A DNA stretch of 51,158 nucleotides. Origin: QQUD01 sp039029915 (lineage in GTDB: Bacteria > Chloroflexota > Anaerolineae > Promineifilales > Promineifilaceae). The notes under the pieces are model-generated. The model made no database searches. It was not told where the DNA came from and was given only the letters and a program-made list of their open reading frames with translations. Of the stretch, positions 1 through 7,491 are shown piece after piece (the first letter of the stretch is position 1; each line of letters starts with the position of its first letter). A program made the translations under genes and the position numbers. Where the stretch lies: assembly GCA_039029915.1 (NCBI GenBank), contig JBCCFD010000006.1, forward strand, positions 1-51,158, read 5' to 3'.

Positions 1-54
1 ACACAATGACTATAACTCACAATTTATTTCTAACCCAATTACCCAAGTATTATT

Positions 55-106
55 GTGAACGGAAAAAATATCCAGAAATAGAATGAGCAATTTTATTTCC
101 GTTCAC
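55..106. promoter_or_regulatory. Inverted repeat upstream of first carrier-protein gene
   Basis: GTGAACGGAAA (55-65) is repeated as its exact reverse complement TTTCCGTTCAC (96-106), with about 30 nt between. A related half-site (CTTTCCGTTTTCC) lies at about 150-163. The repeat sits about 75 bases before the start codon at 181, so it may be an operator pair or an mRNA hairpin. The rest of 1-180 shows only A/T-rich sequence and no open gene. Confidence 0.45.
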
Positions 107-180
107 CAAGGAAATGGAAAGCTTTTGCAAAAAACTATTTCAAACGAATTCTTTCCGTTTTCCTAAAAAGGCAACTAAGA

Positions 181-429
181 ATGAATGTAAAAACAGCTTT
201 AGAACAATTTATCGTAGACGAAATCATGTTGGCCGATAGCGGCACCAAAATTGATCCAGATGAATCTTTGATTTCAAATGGCACATTGGATTCTTTGGGT
301 TTACTCCGCTTGATTGCTTTCATTGAAGAACAGTTTGATATCGAAGTTGAAGATGGTGAGGTTGTGCCTGATAACTTCCAATCTTTGAATGTAATGGATG
401 CCTTTTTGGCTGGCAAAACGGCCGTTTAA
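181..429 (+). CDS. Acyl/peptidyl carrier protein 1
   Basis: A free 82-residue carrier protein. The motif GTLDSLGLLRL carries the serine (Ser38) expected to receive 4'-phosphopantetheine. The acidic helix pattern around it is that of the ACP/PCP fold, and the length is normal for a discrete carrier. It would hold an aminoacyl or acyl group as a thioester in the cytoplasm. It is the first gene of a same-strand cluster containing a second carrier, a free adenylation enzyme and a condensation/thioesterase protein, so its likely loading partner is the enzyme starting at 848. An AAGG-like ribosome site lies about 10 bases upstream of ATG 181. The octamer ACGGCCGT encodes its last residues (KTAV). 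A fatty-acid ACP is less likely because the DSLG surroundings resemble discrete PCPs and no fatty-acid genes are nearby. Confidence 0.85.
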   Translation: MNVKTALEQFIVDEIMLADSGTKIDPDESLISNGTLDSLGLLRLIAFIEEQFDIEVEDGEVVPDNFQSLNVMDAFLAGKTAV

Positions 430-461
430 TTTAAACGAGACTTACTAATTTAGGAAACATT

Positions 462-722
462 ATGAGTAACGAAGCTTTAGGAAACATTGAAACTGTAATC
501 AAAGAATTTATCGCTGAAGAATTTATGTTTGATCGTCCAGCTTCTGATTTGAGCAACGATATGTCACTCATTCAAGAAGGGATCATCGACTCCTTGGGCA
601 TCTTCATGCTCGTTAGCTTTATTGACAACCAATTTGGCGTCAAAGTTGAGCCAGAAGACGTTGTTTTAGACAACTTCGAAACGATTAACAAGATTAAAGA
701 TTTAATTGCTGCACGCCAATAA
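462..722 (+). CDS. Acyl/peptidyl carrier protein 2
   Basis: A second free carrier protein of 86 residues. The phosphopantetheine motif is GIIDSLGIFMLV with Ser44. It is clearly homologous to the upstream carrier (shared IDSLG, a FIDNQFGV/FIEEQFDI helix and a DNF segment) but diverged, so the two probably have separate jobs, for example one loaded by the adenylation enzyme and one receiving another acyl unit. The ATG follows TTTAGGAAACATTATG, a leader almost identical to that of the sulfotransferase starting at 15111. The start lies 33 bases after the first carrier's stop. The DSLG context resembles carriers that work with free prolyl-AMP ligases (PltL/RedO type), but this is from memory and not decisive. 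Confidence 0.85.
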   Translation: MSNEALGNIETVIKEFIAEEFMFDRPASDLSNDMSLIQEGIIDSLGIFMLVSFIDNQFGVKVEPEDVVLDNFETINKIKDLIAARQ

Positions 723-724
723 GA

Positions 725-803
725 GTGGGGAGTGAATAGTGGGTTGTGATTCGTTATTAGTTTTCTAACTACACCAATTACCTAATTACCCACTAGCCCC
801 ACC
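725..803. repeat. Intergenic fold-back repeat
   Basis: The left arm (GTGGGGAGTGAATAGTGGGT) is largely complementary to a right arm ending ACCCACTAGCCCCAC. The loop is TA-rich and contains ACCAATTACCTAATTACC, a short tandem unit. It belongs to a family of similar fold-backs found between genes throughout the window. It separates the carrier genes from the adenylation gene and could attenuate transcription, but it lacks the T-tract of a simple terminator. Confidence 0.55.
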
Positions 804-847
804 CAACCCTCAAATTACCACACACCTGTAACAACCGGAGATTGACC

Positions 848-2446
848 ATGGCCTATTTACTGCCACATTTACTCACTGAAAGTGCTGAACGTTTTCCTGA
901 TAAGGATGCTATCCGTTTTCAGGGAAATGCCATGACGTATACCGAACTAGATCAACAAACCAACCAAATTGCGTGCGCCTTACAGATGGCGGGTGTAAAA
1001 AAGGGAGATCGAGTTGGTATTTATGTGCATAAATCACTGCAAACTGTCATGTCAGTCTTTGGCATTATGAAGGCAGGCGGGGTGTACGTGCCGTTAGATC
1101 CAAATGCACCAGCTAAGCGGCATGCGTATATATCTCGGAACTGTGACATCAAAGTGGTGGTAACGGCCGCTAACAAAATGAAAGTGCTGCCTGAATTTTA
1201 CGAAGAAGGCACACCAATCGAAACCGTTATCATGCTGGATAACAATGAGTATGATGACACCACACTTCCCGATAATGTCTCGGTTGTGAGCTGGGAAGAG
1301 GTGCAGAAACATCCTTCTGACCCCATTAATGACCCCGGCACTATTGAAACTGACTTAGCTTATATTTTGTACACCTCTGGTTCAACTGGCACACCTAAAG
1401 GGGTGATGATTGCTCATAAAACCATCTTTACCTTTGTAAACTGGTGTGTTGAACGATTTGGCATGACTGAAGCTGACCGCTGCACGAGCCATGCGCCCAT
1501 CCATTTCGATTTATCAACCTTCGATATGTACGCGACGATTAAGGCAGGTGGCACGGTTGTTTTAATTCCTGAGAAGCTCTCTGTTTTTCCGACCCAGCTT
1601 GTGAAATTGCTACAAGATGAAGAGATTACGATGACCTACATGGTGCCATCGATTCTGTCGATGATGGTGAACTATGGCAAGATTAGCAAGTATGATCTCT
1701 CCAAATTGCGCTCTATCTTGTTTGCGGGGGAAGTATTCCCCATTAAATATTTACGCAAACTGGTTGAAGCGATTCCGCACGTAAGCTATTTCAACTTGTA
1801 TGGGCCAACCGAAACGAATGTTTGCACCTACTACGAAGTGCAAGAAAAAGATTTAGCTGCAGATATTGATTATCCAGTGCCCATTGGCAAAGCGTGCGAA
1901 AACATGGAAGTTTTCGCCGTTGATAAAGAAAATAATATCGTGACTGAACCCGGTGTCGAAGGGGAGCTTTGGGCGCGGGGTCACTGTGTGGCGCAAGGGT
2001 ATTGGGCCGATCCTGAAAAAACGGCCAAGGGGTTTGTGCCAAATGAGCACAATCCACACTACTTTGAAATGGCTTATAAAACGGGCGACATTGTGACGCT
2101 AGATGAAGATGGTATTAACTATCGCTACGTGGGTCGGCGAGACCATATGGTGAAGAGCCGCGGCTATCGTATTGAGCTTGGTGAAATTGAATCGGCGCTT
2201 TACGGGCATAGCAGCATTAAGGAAACGGCCGTTGTTGCTATCCCTGATGATATTGTGGGTAATCGTATTAAAGCATTTGTTGTCTTTAACGAAGGTATCG
2301 AAGGTATCGATGCCAAGACCCTGCAATCACACGTTGGTTCACGCTTGCCGCACTATATGGTGCCTGAAAAAATCGAAATTTGGGATGAAGAACTTCCGAA
2401 AACCTCAACGGGCAAAATTAATCGGCCACATTTGGTGTCGCTGTAA
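848..2446 (+). CDS. Stand-alone amino-acid adenylation enzyme (aminoacyl-carrier ligase)
   Basis: A 532-residue ANL-superfamily enzyme that would activate an amino acid as an aminoacyl-adenylate and load it on a carrier protein. Core motifs in order: A3 YTSGSTGTPKG (~174-184), A4 FDLSTFDMY (Asp221), GEVFP, A5 NLYGPTET (~316), A7 YKTGD (~409), A8 RGYRIELGE (~437) and A10 STGKINR (~519). There is no fused carrier or condensation domain. Alignment by eye to GrsA gives the specificity residues D-L-F-Y-L-A-L-V-C-K, one residue from the code I recall for proline ligases of the PltF/RedM/AnaC type. The GEVFP and PTET blocks also resemble DltA. I chose ATG 848, 7 nt after GGAG (837-840), rather than the in-frame TTG at 842. 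The family is secure; the substrate is an inference. Confidence 0.92.
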   Translation: MAYLLPHLLTESAERFPDKDAIRFQGNAMTYTELDQQTNQIACALQMAGVKKGDRVGIYVHKSLQTVMSVFGIMKAGGVYVPLDPNAPAKRHAYISRNCDIKVVVTAANKMKVLPEFYEEGTPIETVIMLDNNEYDDTTLPDNVSVVSWEEVQKHPSDPINDPGTIETDLAYILYTSGSTGTPKGVMIAHKTIFTFVNWCVERFGMTEADRCTSHAPIHFDLSTFDMYATIKAGGTVVLIPEKLSVFPTQLVKLLQDEEITMTYMVPSILSMMVNYGKISKYDLSKLRSILFAGEVFPIKYLRKLVEAIPHVSYFNLYGPTETNVCTYYEVQEKDLAADIDYPVPIGKACENMEVFAVDKENNIVTEPGVEGELWARGHCVAQGYWADPEKTAKGFVPNEHNPHYFEMAYKTGDIVTLDEDGINYRYVGRRDHMVKSRGYRIELGEIESALYGHSSIKETAVVAIPDDIVGNRIKAFVVFNEGIEGIDAKTLQSHVGSRLPHYMVPEKIEIWDEELPKTSTGKINRPHLVSL

Positions 2447-2467
2447 TTGAAATTATTTAATAGGTCA

Positions 2468-2521
2468 ATTGGGGATTGGAGATTGGAGATTTTTTCTAAT
2501 CCCTTATCTCTAATCCCCAAT
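2468..2521. repeat. STRR-like heptamer fold-back
   Basis: GGATTGGAGATTGGAGATT-type tandem units on the left are mirrored by AATCCCTTATCTCTAATCC-type units on the right, making an imperfect hairpin of about 24-bp arms around a T-rich loop. The units resemble the short tandemly repeated sequences of filamentous cyanobacteria. It lies between the adenylation gene and the condensation-protein gene, and almost abuts the start codon of the latter. Confidence 0.65.
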
Positions 2522-2534
2522 CCTTTTTTTGTTT

Positions 2535-5150
2535 ATGCAGATGATCGCAGAAACCGAATCTACAACTCCAGCCGAACCCACTTCCGATGCCTCTAATTTA
2601 ACCAAGCTCCAGTTTTTGTACTGGATCTCGCAGGTGATGCGGCCTGATGCGGCGTTTTTGAATACGCTAATTATTTTTGATTTACCGGGAACAATAGATA
2701 CGTCCTGTTTTGAGCTAGCATTTGAAGCGGTTGTTAATAATAGTGATTCGTTGCGTACGGTGATTGTTGAACAGGATGGAACGCCACATCGCATCATTTT
2801 GGATCAACGACCGGCCGCTTTAGAGCAGCTTGATTTGTCTGGTGAAGCGGAACCGCTGGTCGCTTTTGAGTCTTGGTTAGCGGAACGAGCTAGACGGCCG
2901 TTTACAATCACTGAAGCCCTCTACGACACCGTTCTAGTCAAGCTGGCCGATGATCACTATCGCTGGTATATCAATCAGCATCATATCATTGCCGATGCCC
3001 AAGCCTTTTTTGCTACATTTAACTATTTGAAGACGGCCTATGAAACGGCCGTTTCTGGCCAGCGTGACATTACGCTCGATATGCCAGCCTATCAAACCTA
3101 TGTCGATTACGAACTCAATTTTCGTGAATCCAAGCGGTACGAAAAAGCGGGCCAATATTGGGATAAAAAATTAAATCCCGGCCCCAACCCCGTGCGCTTT
3201 AACGGTGTGGCTCCTGCCAAACGGGGTGCCAGCGTGACTCAGCTTTCTGTTGATTTAGGCACTGAACGCTCAAAAAAGCTGAGCGAAGCTGCATTAGGTA
3301 AAAATGTCTTTACGCTTAATGAAGAGCTATCCACCTACAACCTGCTGGCCGCCCTCTTCTTTATTCAGCTCCAAACGATGACCCAGAACGACCGCCTCGG
3401 CGTCGTGACGCCCGTTCACAATCGCACGACCGATGAGTTTCGGGGAACGGTGGGCCTGTTTATGGAGATGTGTCCTCTTCAGTTGACGCTTGGCGAGGAA
3501 GAAACATTTGATTCTGTCATCAAAAAGATGCGCAAGGAAACGCGCTCCACAATGCCGCAGGCTCAATATGGTTCGGCGCTTTCGCTGCCCGGTGAAACGT
3601 TTGATGTGATGTTTAATATGCATCAGGTGCCAGAAATGAGCATAAATGACGTTCCGGTTGGGTTCCGTAAATATCACCCCGGTTTTGGGAGTGAAAGCTT
3701 TGCTTGTCACATCCATCAATATATGGACAACGGCCGTTTTCTGCTCCATCTGGATTTCCACGACGATCTGTTTACGGCTGAACAGCGCCAAGAAACGGCC
3801 GATCAATTTGTGGCGCTTATTGATGCCTTTTTAGAAGACAGCAGCCAGTCGCTTAACCTGACGTTTACTGAGCCACTGGATTTGACCGCTGAAGAAGAGG
3901 CTGCTGATAATACCAACCGCCGTCCTGACTATGAAGCGCCGCGCGATGCGATGGAAAACCAAATGTCACGCCTGTGGGAAGAAGTGCTGGGCGTCCAAAA
4001 AATTGGTATCCACGATGATTTTTTTGATAGTGGCGGTAGCTCCTTTTTAGCCTCAAAGCTGTTTTTGCGGGTGCAAGAAGTGATGGGGCAAAAGCTGCCT
4101 CTATCGACGCTGCTTGAAGCAAAAACAGTGGCCCAAATGGTGGCCACCATGCGTGCCAAGTCAGAAGGAAAACTGTGGAGCAAAACGGTGACGATGAAGC
4201 CCGGTAAAGAGGGCAGCCAAGCGCTTTTCTTTGTGCCTGGGGCAGGGGGTAGCCTTATTCGGCTTGATGCCTTGATGGGCTTGCTTGATGATGACCTGCG
4301 GGTTGTCGCCTTTCAGCTCCCTGGTGTTGATGATGAAAATGGACGGCCGTTTCCATCTATCGAGGCAGGTGCCAGTTACTTTATCGACGTCATGCGCGAA
4401 ATTCAGCCCGAAGGGCCGTATCGCATTACAGGCTACTCGTGGGGTGGGATGATTGCGTTCAATATGGCGGTCCAGCTTGTGCAAGCGGGTCATGAGGTTG
4501 AGTTTCTGGCCATCATCGACACGCCTGCCCAAAATCCGAACTTTCAGCTGCTTAAAACGGCCGTTTCCAAATACGCTACTTTTCGAGGTATGAACCAAGC
4601 CCAAACGGATAAAATCTTCTTAGCCGTTCGCGACAAGGCGTTCCGGTTGGAATATTTTATTCGCTCAGGATTTCGTGCCTTAAATCAGCATGGCGTAGGG
4701 TATGTTACACGTCTTGGAGTGCGAAAAGCGAATAGCCTCGCCAAAAAGTTCACCCAACGGGGGCCTCAATCAGCCCCTCAGTCAAGTACAAATAGTACAA
4801 AGCCTGCTCAAAATCAGTCTCAACAATCGAACGGCGATTTTTGGTCTCGCTTCAATCTTGATAAACACCGCCTTCAGTTTGTACGAACCAATGACCGATC
4901 CATTCGTTTGTATATTCCCCAATCATATCCCGGGAAGGCATACCTTTTCCAATCAAGCAAGGGATATCGCAACCCGCTCAACCGTTCCGCTTCACCTCAG
5001 CTTGGCTGGGGTGCAGTCATTAGGGGGGGCGTTGACAGCCAAATGATCCCGGGCGATCATTTGGGGATGCTGGTCGACCCTAATGTGAAGGTTTTAGCAG
5101 AAAAATTACAACAGGCATTCAAGGACATGCTAGGAGAAAATTATGAATGA
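2535..5150 (+). CDS. NRPS-like condensation-carrier-thioesterase protein
   Basis: About 871 residues with three domains. The condensation domain (roughly 20-440) has the catalytic HHIIAD motif at about 149-154. A carrier domain (~455-540) has FFDSGGSS, with Ser about 503 as the phosphopantetheine site. A C-terminal thioesterase (~560-870) has GYSWGG (Ser about 635), an Asp in IIDTP and a late His in GDHLGM. There is no adenylation domain, so it must use aminoacyl groups supplied in trans, presumably from the ligase encoded just upstream via the free carriers. It could join one building block to a second acceptor and release the product. No clear ribosome site is present; ATG 2535 or 2541 are both possible, and a TTG at 2529 extends the frame. 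A low-complexity Q/S/N linker (~735-760) interrupts the thioesterase. Confidence 0.88.
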   Translation: MQMIAETESTTPAEPTSDASNLTKLQFLYWISQVMRPDAAFLNTLIIFDLPGTIDTSCFELAFEAVVNNSDSLRTVIVEQDGTPHRIILDQRPAALEQLDLSGEAEPLVAFESWLAERARRPFTITEALYDTVLVKLADDHYRWYINQHHIIADAQAFFATFNYLKTAYETAVSGQRDITLDMPAYQTYVDYELNFRESKRYEKAGQYWDKKLNPGPNPVRFNGVAPAKRGASVTQLSVDLGTERSKKLSEAALGKNVFTLNEELSTYNLLAALFFIQLQTMTQNDRLGVVTPVHNRTTDEFRGTVGLFMEMCPLQLTLGEEETFDSVIKKMRKETRSTMPQAQYGSALSLPGETFDVMFNMHQVPEMSINDVPVGFRKYHPGFGSESFACHIHQYMDNGRFLLHLDFHDDLFTAEQRQETADQFVALIDAFLEDSSQSLNLTFTEPLDLTAEEEAADNTNRRPDYEAPRDAMENQMSRLWEEVLGVQKIGIHDDFFDSGGSSFLASKLFLRVQEVMGQKLPLSTLLEAKTVAQMVATMRAKSEGKLWSKTVTMKPGKEGSQALFFVPGAGGSLIRLDALMGLLDDDLRVVAFQLPGVDDENGRPFPSIEAGASYFIDVMREIQPEGPYRITGYSWGGMIAFNMAVQLVQAGHEVEFLAIIDTPAQNPNFQLLKTAVSKYATFRGMNQAQTDKIFLAVRDKAFRLEYFIRSGFRALNQHGVGYVTRLGVRKANSLAKKFTQRGPQSAPQSSTNSTKPAQNQSQQSNGDFWSRFNLDKHRLQFVRTNDRSIRLYIPQSYPGKAYLFQSSKGYRNPLNRSASPQLGWGAVIRGGVDSQMIPGDHLGMLVDPNVKVLAEKLQQAFKDMLGENYE

Positions 5151-5970
5151 TCCCAAAATGGGTGGAAAACCTACCATCAATCTCTTTTTAAAAGGGCATG
5201 ATGATTTGGCAACCTACCTGCTAGAAGAAGATCGGGTAAACACCCAAATCTCAGAATCATATAACGACCGTTTTCAGTTCAATACAGTCGTTGAATCAGC
5301 CGCCACCGCTGATTTGTTGTGGCAAAGTTTAACCGGGATTGACCTACCTACTGACTTAGCGGTACATGGTTTAGACACCCCAGCTATTAAAGCCCAATTT
5401 GCATCGCAACTAGTAGAAAGCGACGCTGACATTATTGCCCTGACTATTGTGCCAGAACTCACTCAAGCAAGCTGGCGACACAATGAACAAGGGTATCTGC
5501 TTTGCCCCCCGGCGAATTGGCAAGAAAGTTGGACCCCTGCCCAACAGGCATGGTTCTCAGAAAATTTTACCCAGAATGCTCTTGCTTCTGCCGATGCGTA
5601 TAAAACTAAAATGACCGAGGTTATTCAACTGCTGAAGGAAAAAACCTCAGCCCATTTGATTATGTTTGGGTCTTCATCATTTGATCCCGGCGATTTAACT
5701 CACAACTTAGCAAATAAAGAGGATACGCTCACCATGCGAACCCATCGTCTGAATTTGGTTATGCTAGAGCTCTCTTTTTCACAAGGTTTAACCTTTATTG
5801 ATGTAGACCGCCTACTGGCTGAGGAAGGTTGTGCAGACCATGTGCTGGCGGCGATGCAATACACAACCCAAGCTCATGAGTCGATTTGCCGTGAGTTTAT
5901 GCACATCATTGCAGATATAGGCTTTTTCGAGGAACGGCCGTTGCTCGTTCAAATGGGTCAAAGGAGTTAA
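5143..5970 (+). CDS. SGNH-like hydrolase/transferase-related protein
   Basis: A 275-residue protein that overlaps the thioesterase gene by 8 nt and is preceded by AGGAG (5132-5136), so it is translationally coupled. It has no signal peptide. Near the C-terminus FIDVDRLLAEEG is followed by an acidic/His-containing helix; the same block (SIIDVDKILKSLG) occurs in the protein starting at 6458, and the overall layout suggests both belong to the SGNH fold. The classical GDS serine block is not evident (KGHDDLATYL sits where it would be), so hydrolytic activity is uncertain. It may act on carrier-bound or sugar-linked acyl groups, or be a structural partner. Fold assignment is tentative; the kinship with the 6458 gene is better supported. 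Confidence 0.6.
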   Translation: MNDPKMGGKPTINLFLKGHDDLATYLLEEDRVNTQISESYNDRFQFNTVVESAATADLLWQSLTGIDLPTDLAVHGLDTPAIKAQFASQLVESDADIIALTIVPELTQASWRHNEQGYLLCPPANWQESWTPAQQAWFSENFTQNALASADAYKTKMTEVIQLLKEKTSAHLIMFGSSSFDPGDLTHNLANKEDTLTMRTHRLNLVMLELSFSQGLTFIDVDRLLAEEGCADHVLAAMQYTTQAHESICREFMHIIADIGFFEERPLLVQMGQRS

Positions 5971-5974
5971 GTGG

Positions 5975-6367
5975 ATGATTTTAAACTTAGAAATGCCCTA
6001 TTACGACCGTATGGTTGAACAAGGCACCATTATTACTTGGCATAAGCAAGAAGGTGAATTTGTTAACTTTGGTGATGACCTCTTTGACGTACGCATTGAT
6101 GAAATTACCAAGTTGAAGCGGGTTAAACAGGGCCAAGCCCACACAACTGATATGGTAAAAGGTAAAAAGAAAGGCATTGAATTTACATTGCGTATTACAT
6201 CATCTGACATGGGGTATTTAAGAAAAATAGATGCCGCCATTGGAGATGTGCGTGAAGTTGGGCAACTTGTTGCTATCATGACAACAACTGCAGATGAGAC
6301 GATGACAGAAATAAACGAGTCTGCCCCCGCCTTCCGAGTGGTATCCAACGTGACTGAAAACGAATAA
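5975..6367 (+). CDS. Lipoyl/biotinyl-fold protein lacking the modified lysine
   Basis: A 130-residue protein whose first ~80 residues follow the lipoyl-domain pattern: EQGTIITWHKQEGEFVNFGD matches the EGTIVEWLKKEGDxVxxGD signature of 2-oxoacid dehydrogenase E2 proteins. Where E2 has ETDKA, this protein has RIDEI, so the lysine that carries lipoate or biotin is a glutamate; a lysine three residues on (ITK) is out of register. It starts 4 nt after the preceding stop with AAGGAG at 5961-5966, so it is in the same operon. A domain of this fold without its prosthetic lysine might act as a scaffold or adaptor. No E2, carboxylase or lipoyl ligase gene is nearby. Confidence 0.6.
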   Translation: MILNLEMPYYDRMVEQGTIITWHKQEGEFVNFGDDLFDVRIDEITKLKRVKQGQAHTTDMVKGKKKGIEFTLRITSSDMGYLRKIDAAIGDVREVGQLVAIMTTTADETMTEINESAPAFRVVSNVTENE

Positions 6368-6457
6368 ATAGAGCGCGCTAGACAGAATTGCTCTCTATAC
6401 ATTCAGCATCAACTTTTTATAGTGTAATACTCAGCAAACTGCAATAGGCAAATCAAC

Positions 6458-7399
6458 ATGATAAAAACAGAACAAAACACTGTTAAAACATTCTTTAAAA
6501 ACCGCCTGAAAGGCGTGAAAGCAAAGCTAGAAAAGCGGTATCAAGGGCACAACTTCGCCTACTTTTGGAATGGAGATGCTGACCGTAAAAAAGTGGGCAT
6601 CTACCTACGCGGGGCGTGCGACTTGGGCGCTGTTTTTGCTTGCGAGCCCTTTATTCAGGAGCAGCTCAATGGCACAACCGCTATCTACCGTTCGGGCTAT
6701 GGCGCAGCCAGCACCCGCACCGACATTTTGCTCCAAACATTAGACAATTACCCGGATGAGCTCATTGAAACGGTGACTCATAAAATGAAGCTTAATAATA
6801 ACTACTTCGCCCCCGATCTTTTTGAAAAGGAGATTGTCTTACCGGGGCCGTCGGGTGATGTGGTCTTTCCAAAGAGCGTCATTATTTTATCAATGGCTCC
6901 CGACTTGGTTCGTAACGCGTACCGTCATCGCGAACATGATTTTATCATTGACCCAGGCGGTTGGTGGCTCAATCAAAATATGGCTAATGTATTAAAAGAT
7001 TTATCGGCCGTTAATTGGTTAAATGAAAATTTCCGCAAGATTGGCAAAATTTCACTTGAAGAGTCTCGCGAGAACTTCCGTAAATTGATCACTCTGCTTC
7101 GTCAAGAAACGGGGTGCCACAATATCATCATCTTTAACATCTTGGGGCTTGAGCCAGGTGAACGTGTTTACAACTATCAATTTGTGCGTAATCCACAAGT
7201 GATTCGTCGTCGTCAATTTAATATGATGTTAAGCGATCTATCACGCGAGATGGATTTTTCAATCATTGATGTCGACAAGATCTTGAAGTCGTTGGGCGTT
7301 AAAGAGCAAGTCGATTTTGCTCACTGGCCTATTGACCGCTTCGAACCCGTTGCCCGTGAAGTTCATCGGGTGATGAATGATATGAAACTTTTTGACTAG
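6458..7399 (+). CDS. SGNH-like protein, paralogue of the 5143 gene product
   Basis: A 313-residue protein with a basic N-terminal helix and no clear signal peptide. GIYLRGACDLGAVF (~48-60) stands at the position of SGNH block I, and SIIDVDKILKSLG followed by VDFAHWPIDRFEPVAREVH resembles the C-terminal Asp/His block. It aligns with the smaller protein at 5143-5970 in the last ~60 residues and in the early YLRGACDLGAV/FLKGHDDLATY block. It lies 90 bases after the lipoyl-fold gene. SGNH proteins are common partners of acyltransferase-3 and Dlt/MBOAT systems, where they bind or transfer acyl groups, and an acyltransferase-3 gene follows here. Substrate unknown. Confidence 0.6.
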   Translation: MIKTEQNTVKTFFKNRLKGVKAKLEKRYQGHNFAYFWNGDADRKKVGIYLRGACDLGAVFACEPFIQEQLNGTTAIYRSGYGAASTRTDILLQTLDNYPDELIETVTHKMKLNNNYFAPDLFEKEIVLPGPSGDVVFPKSVIILSMAPDLVRNAYRHREHDFIIDPGGWWLNQNMANVLKDLSAVNWLNENFRKIGKISLEESRENFRKLITLLRQETGCHNIIIFNILGLEPGERVYNYQFVRNPQVIRRRQFNMMLSDLSREMDFSIIDVDKILKSLGVKEQVDFAHWPIDRFEPVAREVHRVMNDMKLFD

Positions 7400-7409
7400 A
7401 AAACCTAAG

Positions 7410-7481
7410 AATAGAGAAAGGAGAAGAGAGAAGAGGATGCTTTTTTCCCCTCTCGCCTCTCTTTTCTCTCGACTTCTCCCC
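7410..7481. repeat. Purine/pyrimidine fold-back repeat
   Basis: A GA-rich left arm (GAGAAAGGAGAAGAGAGAAG) faces a CT-rich right arm (CCCCTCTCGCCTCTC and CTTCTCCCC), joined by GATGCTTTTTT. The arms pair over most of their length. It fills the gap between the SGNH-like gene and the acyltransferase gene and matches the fold-back style of the other intergenic repeats here. Confidence 0.55.
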
Positions 7482-7491
7482 TGAGTGCATT

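Noticed and set aside
1..180. A gene end entering the window from the left
   Set aside because: All frames have stops throughout; only an inverted repeat and A/T-rich leader are visible.
3327..3806. 159-residue minus-strand frame inside the condensation domain
   Set aside because: Fully inside a well-supported NRPS-like gene, no family motif.
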